Source of the DNA: Blautia sp. MSJ-19
GTDB lineage: Bacteria > Bacillota > Clostridia > Lachnospirales > Lachnospiraceae
NCBI RefSeq assembly: GCF_018918125.1
Contig: NZ_JAHLQA010000044.1
Coordinates: 1 to 64,000, forward strand
Direction of reading: 5' to 3'
Length of the DNA: 64,000 nucleotides
Shown: positions 1-8,803 of the stretch, one piece after another
Numbering within the stretch: the first letter of the stretch is position 1
How the letters are laid out: the number at the start of each line of letters is the position of its first letter
Notes under the pieces: generated by a model
Told to the model about the DNA's origin: nothing
What the model saw: only the letters and a program-made list of their open reading frames with translations
The model's database searches: none
Made by a program: the position numbers and the translations under genes

Positions 1-81
1 ATTTACGTAACTGGCAGGTCACGTTTTTATTATACACATTAGGAGTTAAAATAACTGAATACATCGCTAAAGCTTCTATAG

Positions 82-104
82 AACCACGCGACTATCGCGT
101 GGTT
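82..104 (+). terminator. Hairpin terminator for a plus-strand gene left of the window
   Basis: A perfect 9-bp stem (AACCACGCG at 82-90 with CGCGTGGTT at 96-104) has a 5-nt loop and is followed on the plus strand by TTCCTT. It would end transcription of a gene upstream of base 1. The short, interrupted U-tract makes it a modest candidate. Confidence 0.45.
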
Positions 105-114
105 TTCCTTATAC

Positions 115-148
115 AAAAAGGGATACGAAACAATTTGTCTCGTATCCC
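115..148 (-). terminator. Rho-independent terminator of the cupin gene
   Basis: Stem GGGATACGA (120-128) pairs with TCGTATCCC (140-148). On the minus strand it is followed directly by a run of five U (A-run 115-119). It lies about 80 bp downstream of the cupin stop codon, which is the gene it most likely ends. Confidence 0.7.
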
Positions 149-163
149 TCTCCATAGAGCACA

Positions 164-194
164 GGGACGGTGTTTGTACCACAAACACCATCCC
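164..194. repeat. Long palindromic hairpin of the GGGACGGTGTTTG type
   Basis: Arms 164-177 and 181-194 are complementary over 14 bp around a 3-nt loop. The single mismatch becomes a G-U pair in the minus-strand RNA. From memory, such GGGACGGT-type hairpins are dispersed repeats in clostridial genomes, sometimes linked to REP-associated transposases. No transposase is nearby. It could alternatively strengthen the cupin 3' end. Confidence 0.5.
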
Positions 195-230
195 CATGGC
201 TCCATCTTGCCGCCAATTCAGCATCATTTA

Positions 231-572
231 TTATTTATTCACCGGAAATACAACGGTCAGAAGCATTTTGAATCTTTCTACTGCATAAACGGCATGCGGA
301 ATCGTCGCCGGCATTACCAGTGCTTCTCCTGCCTTGCAAACATGTTTCACTCCACCTACAGTAAATTCTCCAACCCCATCCAAGACAGTAACCATCGCAT
401 CACCTTTGGAGTCATGTGTTCCAATCTCCTCGCCTTTTTCAAAAGCAAACAAAGTAACGCTGACTGCATCATTCTGTGCCAGTGTCTTGCTGACTACCTG
501 CCCCGGCATGTAATCTACTTCGCCTGCCAGATTTACTACTTTTTCATGTTCAATATTTTTAATATATGGCAT
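231..572 (-). CDS. Single-domain cupin protein
   Basis: This 113-residue protein is a small double-stranded beta-helix (cupin_2 type). The first cupin motif is around residues 50-70 (GTHDSKGDAMVTVLDGVGEF) and the second around 80-100 (GEALVMPATIPHAVYAVERF). The metal-ligand pattern is partial: H52, then D or E positions, then H93. The ligand is unknown; related stand-alone cupins bind small metabolites or sugars and are often annotated only as cupin. It has a good AGGAG about 8 bases before the ATG and is followed by its own terminator, so it is probably monocistronic. No enzymatic role can be read from the sequence. Confidence 0.85.
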   Translation of the reverse strand: MPYIKNIEHEKVVNLAGEVDYMPGQVVSKTLAQNDAVSVTLFAFEKGEEIGTHDSKGDAMVTVLDGVGEFTVGGVKHVCKAGEALVMPATIPHAVYAVERFKMLLTVVFPVNK

Positions 573-694
573 AATTACAATCTCCTTTTTTATAAGTATC
601 TGTCATGATCCATTTTATCATACACATAGATTTTTCTTTACAGCATAACTTTACTCTCTTTTCATACTTTCTGTCAATCCTGGTTTCCGAACTC

Positions 695-2044
695 TCAACG
701 CGTCAGATCTTTCACCCACTTATATTTTCGGAAATGGTGCAGCACCCACGGTAATTTTCCTACTTCATCGATGCAGGTACATGCATAAACAACCACAACC
801 GGCCAGTGAAAATAATAGGTACCGGCGGCAGCCAGTGGAATCGCCAGGCACCACATACAGACAGCAAGACTGTACATATCAAACAGTGTATCTCCACCTG
901 CACCGAAAATTCCGTTGATCGTTACGTCATTGATCGCACGCCCGATCATATAAAAAGCTATTACGGCGAACATTCCTTTCAGGTAGGAAATTGCCTGTGG
1001 TGTCAATTTCACAAAATGTAAAACAACTGGTGCCGCCACACACATCAGAAGTGCTGCCACAATGCCGCAAAAGCAGGAAATCTTAAGAAGACGGATTCCA
1101 TATTCTTTGCCACGTTCCAGATTTCCGGCTCCAAGTTCATTTCCTACCATGATGCCAGCCGCACCGGAAATTCCGGCACTAAGACAGCAGACCACATCTC
1201 GCACAACTGCCGCTACAGAGTTTGCTGCCGCTGCATCGACTCCCAGATGTCCCATGAACGAAGAATAAGAGGTAAAACCGATTCCCCAGAACAGACAGGC
1301 TCCCAGAAGTGGCATGGCACATTTGGAAAAATCTTTTGACAATTGTTTATTTCTGCGAAACAGAAACTTCATTTGCGGATGAATATATCCTTTTCTGTAA
1401 GATACTGCCACTGCACATGTCAGCTCGATGATACGTGCGATCAGGGTCGCCAGTGCCGCACCACGGACGCCCATTGCTTCCAGCCCGAATGCACCATAAA
1501 TAAATACCGCGTTCAAAATAATGTTGATACAGACCGTTGCTGAACTGATGGCAGCTGTTGTCCTGGCATGCTCACTCACTTTCATAATAACCAGATAACA
1601 CTGTGAAATTCCTGTAAGCAGATAAGAAAATCCTGCAATCCGCAGATAATTCACTCCGTAGTCAATCAGAACACTCTCATTTGTAAAGATCAGCATCAGA
1701 TATCTGCCGCCGAATGCACAGGCTACAAAAAACACAACCGATACCAGCCCACAGAGCCGCAATGCCATGCAGAAGATTTCATCCAGTGTCTTCACGTCAC
1801 CTTTGCCCCAGTACTGTGCTCCCAGAATTCCAAGGCTTGCTGTTGCGGCTGACAAAAACATATTCTGGATAAACTGAATCTGCGTCGCCAGCGACACCGC
1901 TGACATATAATTCTGATCCATTCCACCGAGCATAAATGCATCTGCAACCGCTACCAGTGCCAACATCAGATTCTGCAACACGATTGGAAGCATCAGCCCC
2001 CATAATTTGTTATAAAATATTTTGTTGTTCGTTTTTCCGTTCAC
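695..2044 (-). CDS. MATE family multidrug/cation exporter (first of four)
   Basis: About 449 residues with twelve hydrophobic segments arranged as two MatE repeats (LMLPIVLQNLMLALVAVADAF near the N-terminus, a second bundle from about residue 240). This matches NorM/DinF-like Na+ or H+ coupled drug exporters of the plasma membrane. An upstream in-frame GTG at 2065 would add seven residues. I prefer GTG at 2044 because a GGAGA sits six bases before it. No regulator is adjacent, unlike the other MATE genes here. Substrate unknown. Confidence 0.85.
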   Translation of the reverse strand: MNGKTNNKIFYNKLWGLMLPIVLQNLMLALVAVADAFMLGGMDQNYMSAVSLATQIQFIQNMFLSAATASLGILGAQYWGKGDVKTLDEIFCMALRLCGLVSVVFFVACAFGGRYLMLIFTNESVLIDYGVNYLRIAGFSYLLTGISQCYLVIMKVSEHARTTAAISSATVCINIILNAVFIYGAFGLEAMGVRGAALATLIARIIELTCAVAVSYRKGYIHPQMKFLFRRNKQLSKDFSKCAMPLLGACLFWGIGFTSYSSFMGHLGVDAAAANSVAAVVRDVVCCLSAGISGAAGIMVGNELGAGNLERGKEYGIRLLKISCFCGIVAALLMCVAAPVVLHFVKLTPQAISYLKGMFAVIAFYMIGRAINDVTINGIFGAGGDTLFDMYSLAVCMWCLAIPLAAAGTYYFHWPVVVVYACTCIDEVGKLPWVLHHFRKYKWVKDLTR

Positions 2045-2380
2045 TTTCTTTCTCCATTCCCCCACTTATTCTTTAATAACCAGATATTATGGCAATCGTA
2101 TCATGTACTCTGTGCAAGTGCAATGTATTTTTATAAGCCAGTTTCATCCTCGTGAGATATCGCCTGTAAATACTTATCACATTTTACTTTGTTGACCTGT
2201 TGGATAACTACTTGAATTTAAACCATCTGATTTTGGGCATTTTATTGACTCCAGTCAGATTTACTTATATCAGGACCAACCATTTTTCATGCTTCCAATG
2301 ACTTACTCTCTCCGCAGTCATCCCTATTGCACTTTATGACCACCATCAGCAGCATTCACCGGCAACTCCTCATGTCCTGC
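2045..2380. other. Gene-free stretch with two degenerate repeat-like segments
   Basis: I see no convincing gene in these 336 bases. Segments around 2222-2250 and 2279-2303 resemble each other (ACCAT..., then ATTGAC or AATGAC about 53 bp apart). They also resemble the left part of the 53-bp array at 26.2 kb (CATCTGATTTT followed by an ATTGA element). They may be decayed members of the same repeat family. Confidence 0.35.
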
Positions 2381-3157
2381 TCACTCCATCCCACAACACT
2401 TCCGTACTTCCTCTACCCACTCTTCTACATGACTGCAAAACAGTTCTTCATGCTGCATATCATGTCGACGGATATCCGGATTTTTGAAATATGTACGATA
2501 TCTCTGCTCATATTTTTTGCCCATTTTGGTAGCGTAAAATACATGGATCGTAGTTCCCGGCACATCGATTCCATGCTGTACCTTTGTGACAAGATCCGAA
2601 TAAAACTGGTTATAAATACTCTTCTTTGTAACCCACGGACTGCCACCTTTACCGATTCCGAACATATCCAGGAAACATTTTACAAGTTCCCTCTTCGCCT
2701 CATCTGCCTTCTCCATTCTCTTCTGCATAAACTTCGGAAGTGTACCTGTCTGCAACATTTTATACATGATCGGCACAATGATATTTGCCTGAATCTTCGC
2801 CATAAGCGGACCAGCCTCGTCCATATCACTGCTTCCAATGATGCCATGTGCTATCCGTATCCGCCTACGCTGGATCAGAAGTGATACAAAACTTCCACCA
2901 AGTGAACATCCATATGCTGCCATAATCTTTCCATTGTATTTCTGAATGATTTCCCGCTCAATCTTTACGCACTCATCTTCCATCGACTGAAATTCCGTTT
3001 TTTCATTCGGATCAAATCCATCATAAGACACAGCCACCGTATAAAAGTACTGATGCAATCTCTCCAGTACATGATCAAAACTGTTATATAAACAACAGGT
3101 CCCCGGGAATAAGAAAATCACCGGTTTATTTTTATCTCCACTTTCATAAAATTGCAT
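2381..3157 (-). CDS. Alpha/beta hydrolase superfamily protein
   Basis: 258 residues. It has an oxyanion-side motif FLFPGTCC near residue 16 and a nucleophile elbow GCSLGG near residue 83, both typical of alpha/beta hydrolases. A histidine near the C-terminus (DMQHEELFCSH) is a candidate for the catalytic triad. There is no signal peptide, so it should be cytoplasmic. An AGGA-type site precedes the ATG. Substrate is not predictable; many such Lachnospiraceae proteins are small esterases or remain uncharacterised. It stands alone between a MATE gene and the kinase gene terminator. Confidence 0.8.
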   Translation of the reverse strand: MQFYESGDKNKPVIFLFPGTCCLYNSFDHVLERLHQYFYTVAVSYDGFDPNEKTEFQSMEDECVKIEREIIQKYNGKIMAAYGCSLGGSFVSLLIQRRRIRIAHGIIGSSDMDEAGPLMAKIQANIIVPIMYKMLQTGTLPKFMQKRMEKADEAKRELVKCFLDMFGIGKGGSPWVTKKSIYNQFYSDLVTKVQHGIDVPGTTIHVFYATKMGKKYEQRYRTYFKNPDIRRHDMQHEELFCSHVEEWVEEVRKCCGME

Positions 3158-3293
3158 AATCTATCCTCCCCGTCTGTTATCATACAATAGCGCTCATGTT
3201 AGTTTCTTCTAACCTCTGTATTCTACATTTTACCATACTCTTTCTAAAAAGGAAGTGAATTTCGCACCAAAGTCTGCACCAAATTTGTTGCAC

Positions 3294-3332
3294 CAAAAAG
3301 GATGCAGAAAGCGTACATCACTCTCTGCATCC
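3294..3332 (-). terminator. Terminator after the hybrid histidine kinase
   Basis: GGATGCAGA (3300-3308) pairs with TCTGCATCC (3324-3332), and the minus-strand RNA continues with five U. It is seven bases from the kinase stop codon. Just beyond it, GCACCAAA occurs three times at 12-14 bp spacing (3264, 3276, 3290). Confidence 0.8.
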
Positions 3333-3338
3333 TCATAT

Positions 3339-5624
3339 CTATGCCTCATCTAATACCTGTCTTACAGTTTCTTTCAAAACTTTCATATCTACCGGTTTCG
3401 CCACATGTGCATTCATCCCGGCATCCAATGCATCATGGATATCTTCCACAAAAGCATTTGCTGTCATTGCAATGATCGGAATCTTCTCCGCCATCGGATG
3501 TCCGGATTTGCGGATTGCCTTTGTTGCTTCATATCCATTCATAACCGGCATCTGCACATCCATCAGGATCAGATCAATCTCTCCCGGTGACGACTGTCCA
3601 AACATGTCCACAGCTTCCTGCCCGTTTTCACAGACTGTGCATACCGCTCCCTCCATTTTGAGAAGCTCGACAATGATTTCCGCGTTAATCTCATTATCCT
3701 CAACAACCAGGACATGCATGTCCTTCAGAATCTGTGCCTCTTTCTCAACAGCCGAAGACTCTCCATGCTGACTCCATACCAGTTTCTCACTGATACACAG
3801 TTCCAGATCCAGTGTAAAAGTAGACCCGGCTCCTTTCTGACTTCTGACAGAAATACTTCCACCCATCAGGTTTACAAGATTTTTGGTGATTGCCATTCCC
3901 AGGCCACTTCCCTGAATTTTATTGATACGTGTATCTTCTTCTCTTGAAAATACCTGGAAGACATTTTTTACATATTCTTCGCTCATTCCATAGCCATTAT
4001 CTTCCACAATAAACCGGTAATTTGCACATGCCGCACTGCGTTGCGGAAGTTCCTGTACGCAAAGTCGGATATGCCCTCCCTGCGGTGTGTATTTTACCGC
4101 ATTGGACAACAGATTCTGAAGAATCTGATTCAGACGAAGCCTGTCCACCATAACTATTTTATGCAGAAGATTTTCTGTAACAACATCAAACTGCTGCCTC
4201 TTCGCCATCGTCTGTGGTCGAACCAGAATGTCAATATTTTCAATGATCTCGTCCATATTTTCTTCTTCCAGGGACAACTGCATCTTGCCGGCCTCAATCT
4301 TGGACATGTCCAGCACATCATTGATCAGCCCCAGCAGATGACGACTGGAAAAAGCAATCTTACGCGTGTATTCTTTTACCTTTTCCGGATCATTATTAGC
4401 TTTTCCAAGCAACGTCGTAAATCCTACGATGGCATTCATCGGAGTTCGCATGTCATGACTCATATTGGAAAGAAACTGACTCTTTGACTGGTTTGCCTCC
4501 TCCGCAATATGAAATGCTTCTTCCGCTGCTTTCTTTGCCGCTTCCAGCTGCTGATTGACTTCCGATAATCGTTCGTTACTTTCCAGTTCAAACTGATACA
4601 GTGAACGCGTTTTCCTGTTCCTGTACCAGATATAGAATCCGGCACACAGGAGCGCCAGTGCAGCTCCGGTCAGTACAAAAAATGTATGTACGATGGAATT
4701 TATCATATTCATCGTATTTGCAGCTACGCTGTCCGCTGATACAAGAAAAAGCATCGTCCAGTCATAATCCGCAATCTTTTTCAGACAATAATAGTACTCC
4801 TGCCCCTCATAAAACACATTCGCACAAACAAATCCATTCTTGTCCAGATCAGCCTTACAACTTTCAAAATCCGCATAATGCGTGTATTCCATCTCTTCCA
4901 GAGTACGGAATGCATTACGTCCTTTCAGGAAACTGGTCTTTTGCTGTTCATCAGAGTACATTTTGACTCCATTATCCCGAAGGATATAAGTCAGATTGTC
5001 ATTGGAATATGCATTCGATCTGAAATATGGTGTCAGTGCACTCATATCTTTCAGAAGTACCGCATGTGTGATGCAGATTTCCTCTGTGCCTTTCATAATC
5101 ACCAATGACTGTGGAAGTTTTTCTGCAAAAGCCATCTGGTTTTCGCTGCTTCCCATGGAATCCGTCAAAAAGCTCTGACGCTTCTGCAAATCATCAATCT
5201 CTGCTGAACCGCTCCAGATTCCCTGTTTACCATTGCTGTCATAAAAAATCCCTTTATCATCCAGAAGAATGATCCTGCAGCCAAGTTGCTCCATTTCCAG
5301 CTGACTTATTACATTTCTCAGATATGAACGCATCTGCAGTATATTTCCCGGATGCTGATAATTCAGTCCACTCACAATACCTGAAAGATATATCCACTGA
5401 GAATCCAGTGTATTTTCCAGATTTGTATACAAAAGTTCCGTACTTTCCGTCAACTGACTTACGCGTTCTTTATATATCTGTTCATTCAGATATCTGCGGA
5501 AAAATCTTCCTCCTGCAGCACTTATACAAAGACCCGTGATAATGGCAAATATAATAGCCAGAACCGGTGGGAACATCCTTCTATTCGGTTGTCTCTTGTG
5601 TTGCTGTCTCTGTTCCTCTGTCAT
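3339..5624 (-). CDS. Membrane hybrid sensor histidine kinase with C-terminal receiver
   Basis: About 761 residues. TM1 at roughly 20-40, a ~270-residue extracellular Cache-like sensor region, TM2 at roughly 310-333, a coiled coil (SEVNQQLEAAKKAAEEA), HisKA with phospho-acceptor His in NMSHDMRTP, HATPase with N box and DNGYGMS and GSGLGMAI motifs, then a receiver with Asp in LILMDVQMPVMNGYE. There is no Hpt domain and no DNA-binding regulator nearby, so the output partner is elsewhere. The start is taken as the ATG whose ATGA overlaps the stop of the upstream lipoprotein gene (an in-frame GTG at 5630 is possible). The overlap implies translational coupling, so the lipoprotein probably presents ligand to this sensor. 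Confidence 0.92.
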   Translation of the reverse strand: MTEEQRQQHKRQPNRRMFPPVLAIIFAIITGLCISAAGGRFFRRYLNEQIYKERVSQLTESTELLYTNLENTLDSQWIYLSGIVSGLNYQHPGNILQMRSYLRNVISQLEMEQLGCRIILLDDKGIFYDSNGKQGIWSGSAEIDDLQKRQSFLTDSMGSSENQMAFAEKLPQSLVIMKGTEEICITHAVLLKDMSALTPYFRSNAYSNDNLTYILRDNGVKMYSDEQQKTSFLKGRNAFRTLEEMEYTHYADFESCKADLDKNGFVCANVFYEGQEYYYCLKKIADYDWTMLFLVSADSVAANTMNMINSIVHTFFVLTGAALALLCAGFYIWYRNRKTRSLYQFELESNERLSEVNQQLEAAKKAAEEAFHIAEEANQSKSQFLSNMSHDMRTPMNAIVGFTTLLGKANNDPEKVKEYTRKIAFSSRHLLGLINDVLDMSKIEAGKMQLSLEEENMDEIIENIDILVRPQTMAKRQQFDVVTENLLHKIVMVDRLRLNQILQNLLSNAVKYTPQGGHIRLCVQELPQRSAACANYRFIVEDNGYGMSEEYVKNVFQVFSREEDTRINKIQGSGLGMAITKNLVNLMGGSISVRSQKGAGSTFTLDLELCISEKLVWSQHGESSAVEKEAQILKDMHVLVVEDNEINAEIIVELLKMEGAVCTVCENGQEAVDMFGQSSPGEIDLILMDVQMPVMNGYEATKAIRKSGHPMAEKIPIIAMTANAFVEDIHDALDAGMNAHVAKPVDMKVLKETVRQVLDEA

Positions 5625-7462
5625 CTCCACTCCAATGTATCTGCTGATATCTCACCTTTTTGCTGCAGATAGGTTTTTGCTGCTTCAAGTCCGGAAATTC
5701 CTGTATCCTGAACCTTTCCATTTTCTTTAAGTTCCTTTGGATCTCCGCAGAGCACAGTTGTATACTCCTTATCCTCCTCCAGTTCTTCCCCGTCTTTTGT
5801 CATAAGAACATACGGATAAATAACATCATCCCAGTACAGACTGTATCCCTTCTGATACAGCTCTTTGATTTCACTTCCTGTAAGTTGTGCCGTATGAATC
5901 GTGTCATACCAGCCCGTCGGCAAAAATACGACCAGATCATCTTCTGTGATCGGCCCTTCAAACAATCTGCCATTTACTCCATAGAAGTTTTCCCATGCCG
6001 CATCAACATCTTCTTTCCATTCATTGACAGAAACCAGTGCCACTTCCGCATCGCAGGCTTCTCCAAACATAATTCCCGTCAGTTTCGCACACTGCTCCGT
6101 ATCCAGCGTATCCTTTGCTGTTCCATAGCTTTCCTGTCCGTTTTTAATATAATTCGACTGGAGCCTGTCAAAAATCTCCAGCACTTCCTGCCCTGTTTTT
6201 TCCCCACGGATCCAGTCTGCCGCTGCCTCTCCACCGTCTGCGATCACAGCCTCCCATCCAGAATAAATAAGAGATGCTCCATGTCCCATCTGTATTTCTT
6301 CGGTAGCTTCCTTATATGGACTGTCGTCCGCAACTGTACCATCCTTCAGAGAAGAAATAGAACTGCCTCTGCCACCTTCCAGCGCTTCTTCTCCCTCCGG
6401 AGTCGACAAAACTTCCATAAAATGCAGCGCATCCTCTAACTTCTGCTCATTTCCTTCATCTTCCAGATGCTTGTTGATGCCATAATATCTTCGTACAGAA
6501 GTAATATACATATTCTCGCTGCCATCCTCTGAGAGATACGGCATTATCCCGTACTGATCTCCGGTTCCATCCTCATTTTGTGTCCACCGATCCATATTTC
6601 CGATTATAAATGCCGTATTTCCCTCATAAAATTTGTTCTGACAGTCAATAATTCCAAGATTGTCACTGTCACTGTTGATCATACCGCAGTCTATCCACTT
6701 CTGAAAATATTCCGCACAGTCTGAAAGGCCATCCACTGCTGTTGCTTTGCCTTCCTCAAACTCCTTTTCCCAGGCAATTCCATCTTTTGTCATCAGAAAC
6801 ATTGTATCTGCGACATTACAGAAATACTGAAAACTAAAACCCGGAAGTCCAAGCATCGTAATACATGGCTGCACACCTGCCTCTTCTATCTTCGGCAGAA
6901 GCACTTCGAGTTCGTTAAAATTTTTTGGAATATTCCATCCATGTTTCTCAAATAATGTTTTATTATAGATGATCCCTCTTATAGAATAATCTCCCGGAAG
7001 CAGATAATTTCCGCCGTCCACACTGCAGGCATCCAGATTCACTTCATTATAGTTACTGCTGAACTCTTCCCCGGAAAGATCCAGCAGATGCTCTTTCTGC
7101 AATTCATCATCCCAGGCATACGTCGTCGTATAGATGTCCGGAATACTGTCTGTTTCAAGCTGTCTGTAAAAATAACGCGACTGATTCTGACCAATATACC
7201 CCTCGATCTGAAGCCGGATCTCTGGATATTTCTCATTGACCAGTTTCATAAGTTCTGTATAATCCTGCCCTGAATCCACGATCGTCAACGGTTCGTGACC
7301 GTCTGTTTCTTTTGCAGGATCCTCTTTTTCTGTAATATTCTGTTCTGCATGATCTGTTGTTTCTTTTTGTTCTGCTGTTGGCATATTTCCTCCGCAGCCT
7401 GCCAACGCCGACACTGCCATCGCACCGGTAAGAGCCAGACATGCTAACTTTTTCTTTCCCAT
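5621..7462 (-). CDS. Lipoprotein: solute-binding domain fused to 5'-nucleotidase C-terminal-like domain
   Basis: 613 residues. A lipobox (SALAGCGG, Cys about residue 23) is followed by an acidic linker. An extracellular solute-binding family 1 fold then spans about 55-440 (TIVDSGQDYTELMKLVNEKYPEI, later GNMDRWTQNEDG). The last ~140 residues do not belong to that fold. They read like the substrate-binding C-terminal domain of 5'-nucleotidases (NGRLFEGPITEDDLVVFLP, then QLTGSEIKELYQKG). The metallophosphatase half of such enzymes is absent, so catalysis is not expected. No ABC permease gene is adjacent. Coupling to the sensor kinase suggests a surface receptor rather than a transporter component. 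Confidence 0.85.
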   Translation of the reverse strand: MGKKKLACLALTGAMAVSALAGCGGNMPTAEQKETTDHAEQNITEKEDPAKETDGHEPLTIVDSGQDYTELMKLVNEKYPEIRLQIEGYIGQNQSRYFYRQLETDSIPDIYTTTYAWDDELQKEHLLDLSGEEFSSNYNEVNLDACSVDGGNYLLPGDYSIRGIIYNKTLFEKHGWNIPKNFNELEVLLPKIEEAGVQPCITMLGLPGFSFQYFCNVADTMFLMTKDGIAWEKEFEEGKATAVDGLSDCAEYFQKWIDCGMINSDSDNLGIIDCQNKFYEGNTAFIIGNMDRWTQNEDGTGDQYGIMPYLSEDGSENMYITSVRRYYGINKHLEDEGNEQKLEDALHFMEVLSTPEGEEALEGGRGSSISSLKDGTVADDSPYKEATEEIQMGHGASLIYSGWEAVIADGGEAAADWIRGEKTGQEVLEIFDRLQSNYIKNGQESYGTAKDTLDTEQCAKLTGIMFGEACDAEVALVSVNEWKEDVDAAWENFYGVNGRLFEGPITEDDLVVFLPTGWYDTIHTAQLTGSEIKELYQKGYSLYWDDVIYPYVLMTKDGEELEEDKEYTTVLCGDPKELKENGKVQDTGISGLEAAKTYLQQKGEISADTLEWR

Positions 7463-7573
7463 ACGATACCCCTTTTATTCTTTTACAAATTCCATTCCCA
7501 CAGAATGACATATATGCAGAATTATACTCGCCTGTACAACTTTTTGTAAATACATAACGTCATATTTCAAACG

Positions 7574-7645
7574 AAAAAAAATACGACATACCAGTTTTTA
7601 ATCTCTTATCCGGTCTGATCCGGAACATTTTTTCTCTGGTATGTC
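7574..7645 (-). terminator. Large bidirectional terminator hairpin
   Basis: GACATACCAG (7585-7594) pairs with CTGGTATGTC (7636-7645), and a nested TCCGG/CCGGA hairpin lies inside. The minus-strand RNA ends in U8 (A-run 7574-7581), and the plus strand also has a T-rich tail. It terminates the EEP-family gene that ends at 7717. Confidence 0.7.
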
Positions 7646-7716
7646 ATATTCTTTTGTTACTGTTCACTCCATTCACATTCACTCTTATCTGAAAATGTTT
7701 CGGAACGAACTTTCTG

Positions 7717-8799
7717 CTATTTCTGTAATTTAAATTTCACATACACCGGGTCATGATCAGAATAAGAATAGCCGGTATTGATATCCTCATAAGAAATACA
7801 TTCTATATTATCCGAAATGATAAAACCATCCAGTGTAACCGTATAGGTTTCTCCCGGTACATATTCCATGTCTGCATTACGGGCACTGTCCCACAGATCT
7901 TCCCGCTCCTGATCAGTCAGCTGGTCAATGCAGAATCCAAAATGTTCCGGAAGTTTTTCACGCGGGAATGGATATGCCCAGGATTCTCTTTCCGTGGAGT
8001 CGTCCTCTGCAGCCTTCAGATCATGATTGAAATCACCACCGCAGAGCACATAATTTCCTGCTTCGTATTCTTTCTGCATATCCTCTGCCAGCATGCTGAT
8101 CTGACCTTCCCGGATTGCATCGCTGTTCCCATAGGCCGACATATGCAGTTCGAAGATTACAAGTTCTTTGCCATTGTTCACCGGAACTCTGGAAATACTG
8201 TAGCAACGATCCAAATCAAAAAATTTGCTGAAAGAAGTCGATACCGGAAAGCTTCTTCTCAGAGAATCTGTAACCGGATATCTGGAAAACAGAGCCAGTC
8301 CGGATCTGCTCTTGCCATGTGGCTGGGTAAATGGATAAAATAAGAATGCAGAATCGTAATTCTGTGCAAATACGGTATCATAATCTGAGAAACAGTCCTT
8401 CAGTATGGAGTATTCGTTTACATGGTAGCTTCTGGTGGAATCCAGATCTACTTCTTCGATCAATGCAAAATCCGGATCGTAAGAAGCTACCAGTTCTCCT
8501 GCACCCTGAACCGTCTCAAGCACACTGTCCTTGCTCTTTGCCCAGGAAGATTTACCACCATCCATAAAGAAGCTGAAATCCGGTGTGTATGCGCCAAAGC
8601 CGATATTGTATGTAAGTGCGGAATATTCTTTGTCCGTCGTAAGCTCCGCCTCTGCCGCATGAGATTCCACCTCCAGCGACAGATTGTCCTCGATGCGGTG
8701 ATAGCTTGCAAAAAGATAGATGATATACGCGATCAACGCGACCACAACCACCCCTGCTATTATTCCAATGATCTTAAAAATCTTTTTTGCTGTTTTCAT
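7717..8799 (-). CDS. Membrane-anchored endonuclease/exonuclease/phosphatase (EEP) family protein
   Basis: 360 residues. One N-terminal membrane segment (KIIGIIAGVVVVALIAYIIYLF) is followed by a DNase I-like EEP domain. Visible motifs are SALTYNIGF, ALIEEVD (metal-binding Glu), CGGDFNHD and the terminal YSDHDPVYVKFKL with the catalytic SDH. The family includes nucleases and phosphoesterases (sphingomyelinase, inositol phosphatase); the substrate here is open and the domain faces outside. The reading frame extends upstream to 8988, but a GGGGGT site eight bases before the ATG at 8799 and the preceding MATE stop at 8804 fix this start. It is co-transcribed with the MATE gene. Confidence 0.85.
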   Translation of the reverse strand: MKTAKKIFKIIGIIAGVVVVALIAYIIYLFASYHRIEDNLSLEVESHAAEAELTTDKEYSALTYNIGFGAYTPDFSFFMDGGKSSWAKSKDSVLETVQGAGELVASYDPDFALIEEVDLDSTRSYHVNEYSILKDCFSDYDTVFAQNYDSAFLFYPFTQPHGKSRSGLALFSRYPVTDSLRRSFPVSTSFSKFFDLDRCYSISRVPVNNGKELVIFELHMSAYGNSDAIREGQISMLAEDMQKEYEAGNYVLCGGDFNHDLKAAEDDSTERESWAYPFPREKLPEHFGFCIDQLTDQEREDLWDSARNADMEYVPGETYTVTLDGFIISDNIECISYEDINTGYSYSDHDPVYVKFKLQK

Positions 8800-8803
8800 A
8801 AGT

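Noticed and set aside
99-608. 169-codon plus ORF over the cupin gene
   Set aside because: Antisense shadow of the cupin gene that also crosses the terminator hairpins; unlikely composition and no ribosome binding site.
3264-3298. GCACCAAA repeated three times at 12-14 bp spacing as an operator
   Set aside because: The third copy merges with the terminator A-run and the stretch lies at the end of the kinase gene. Too short and too simple to claim a site.
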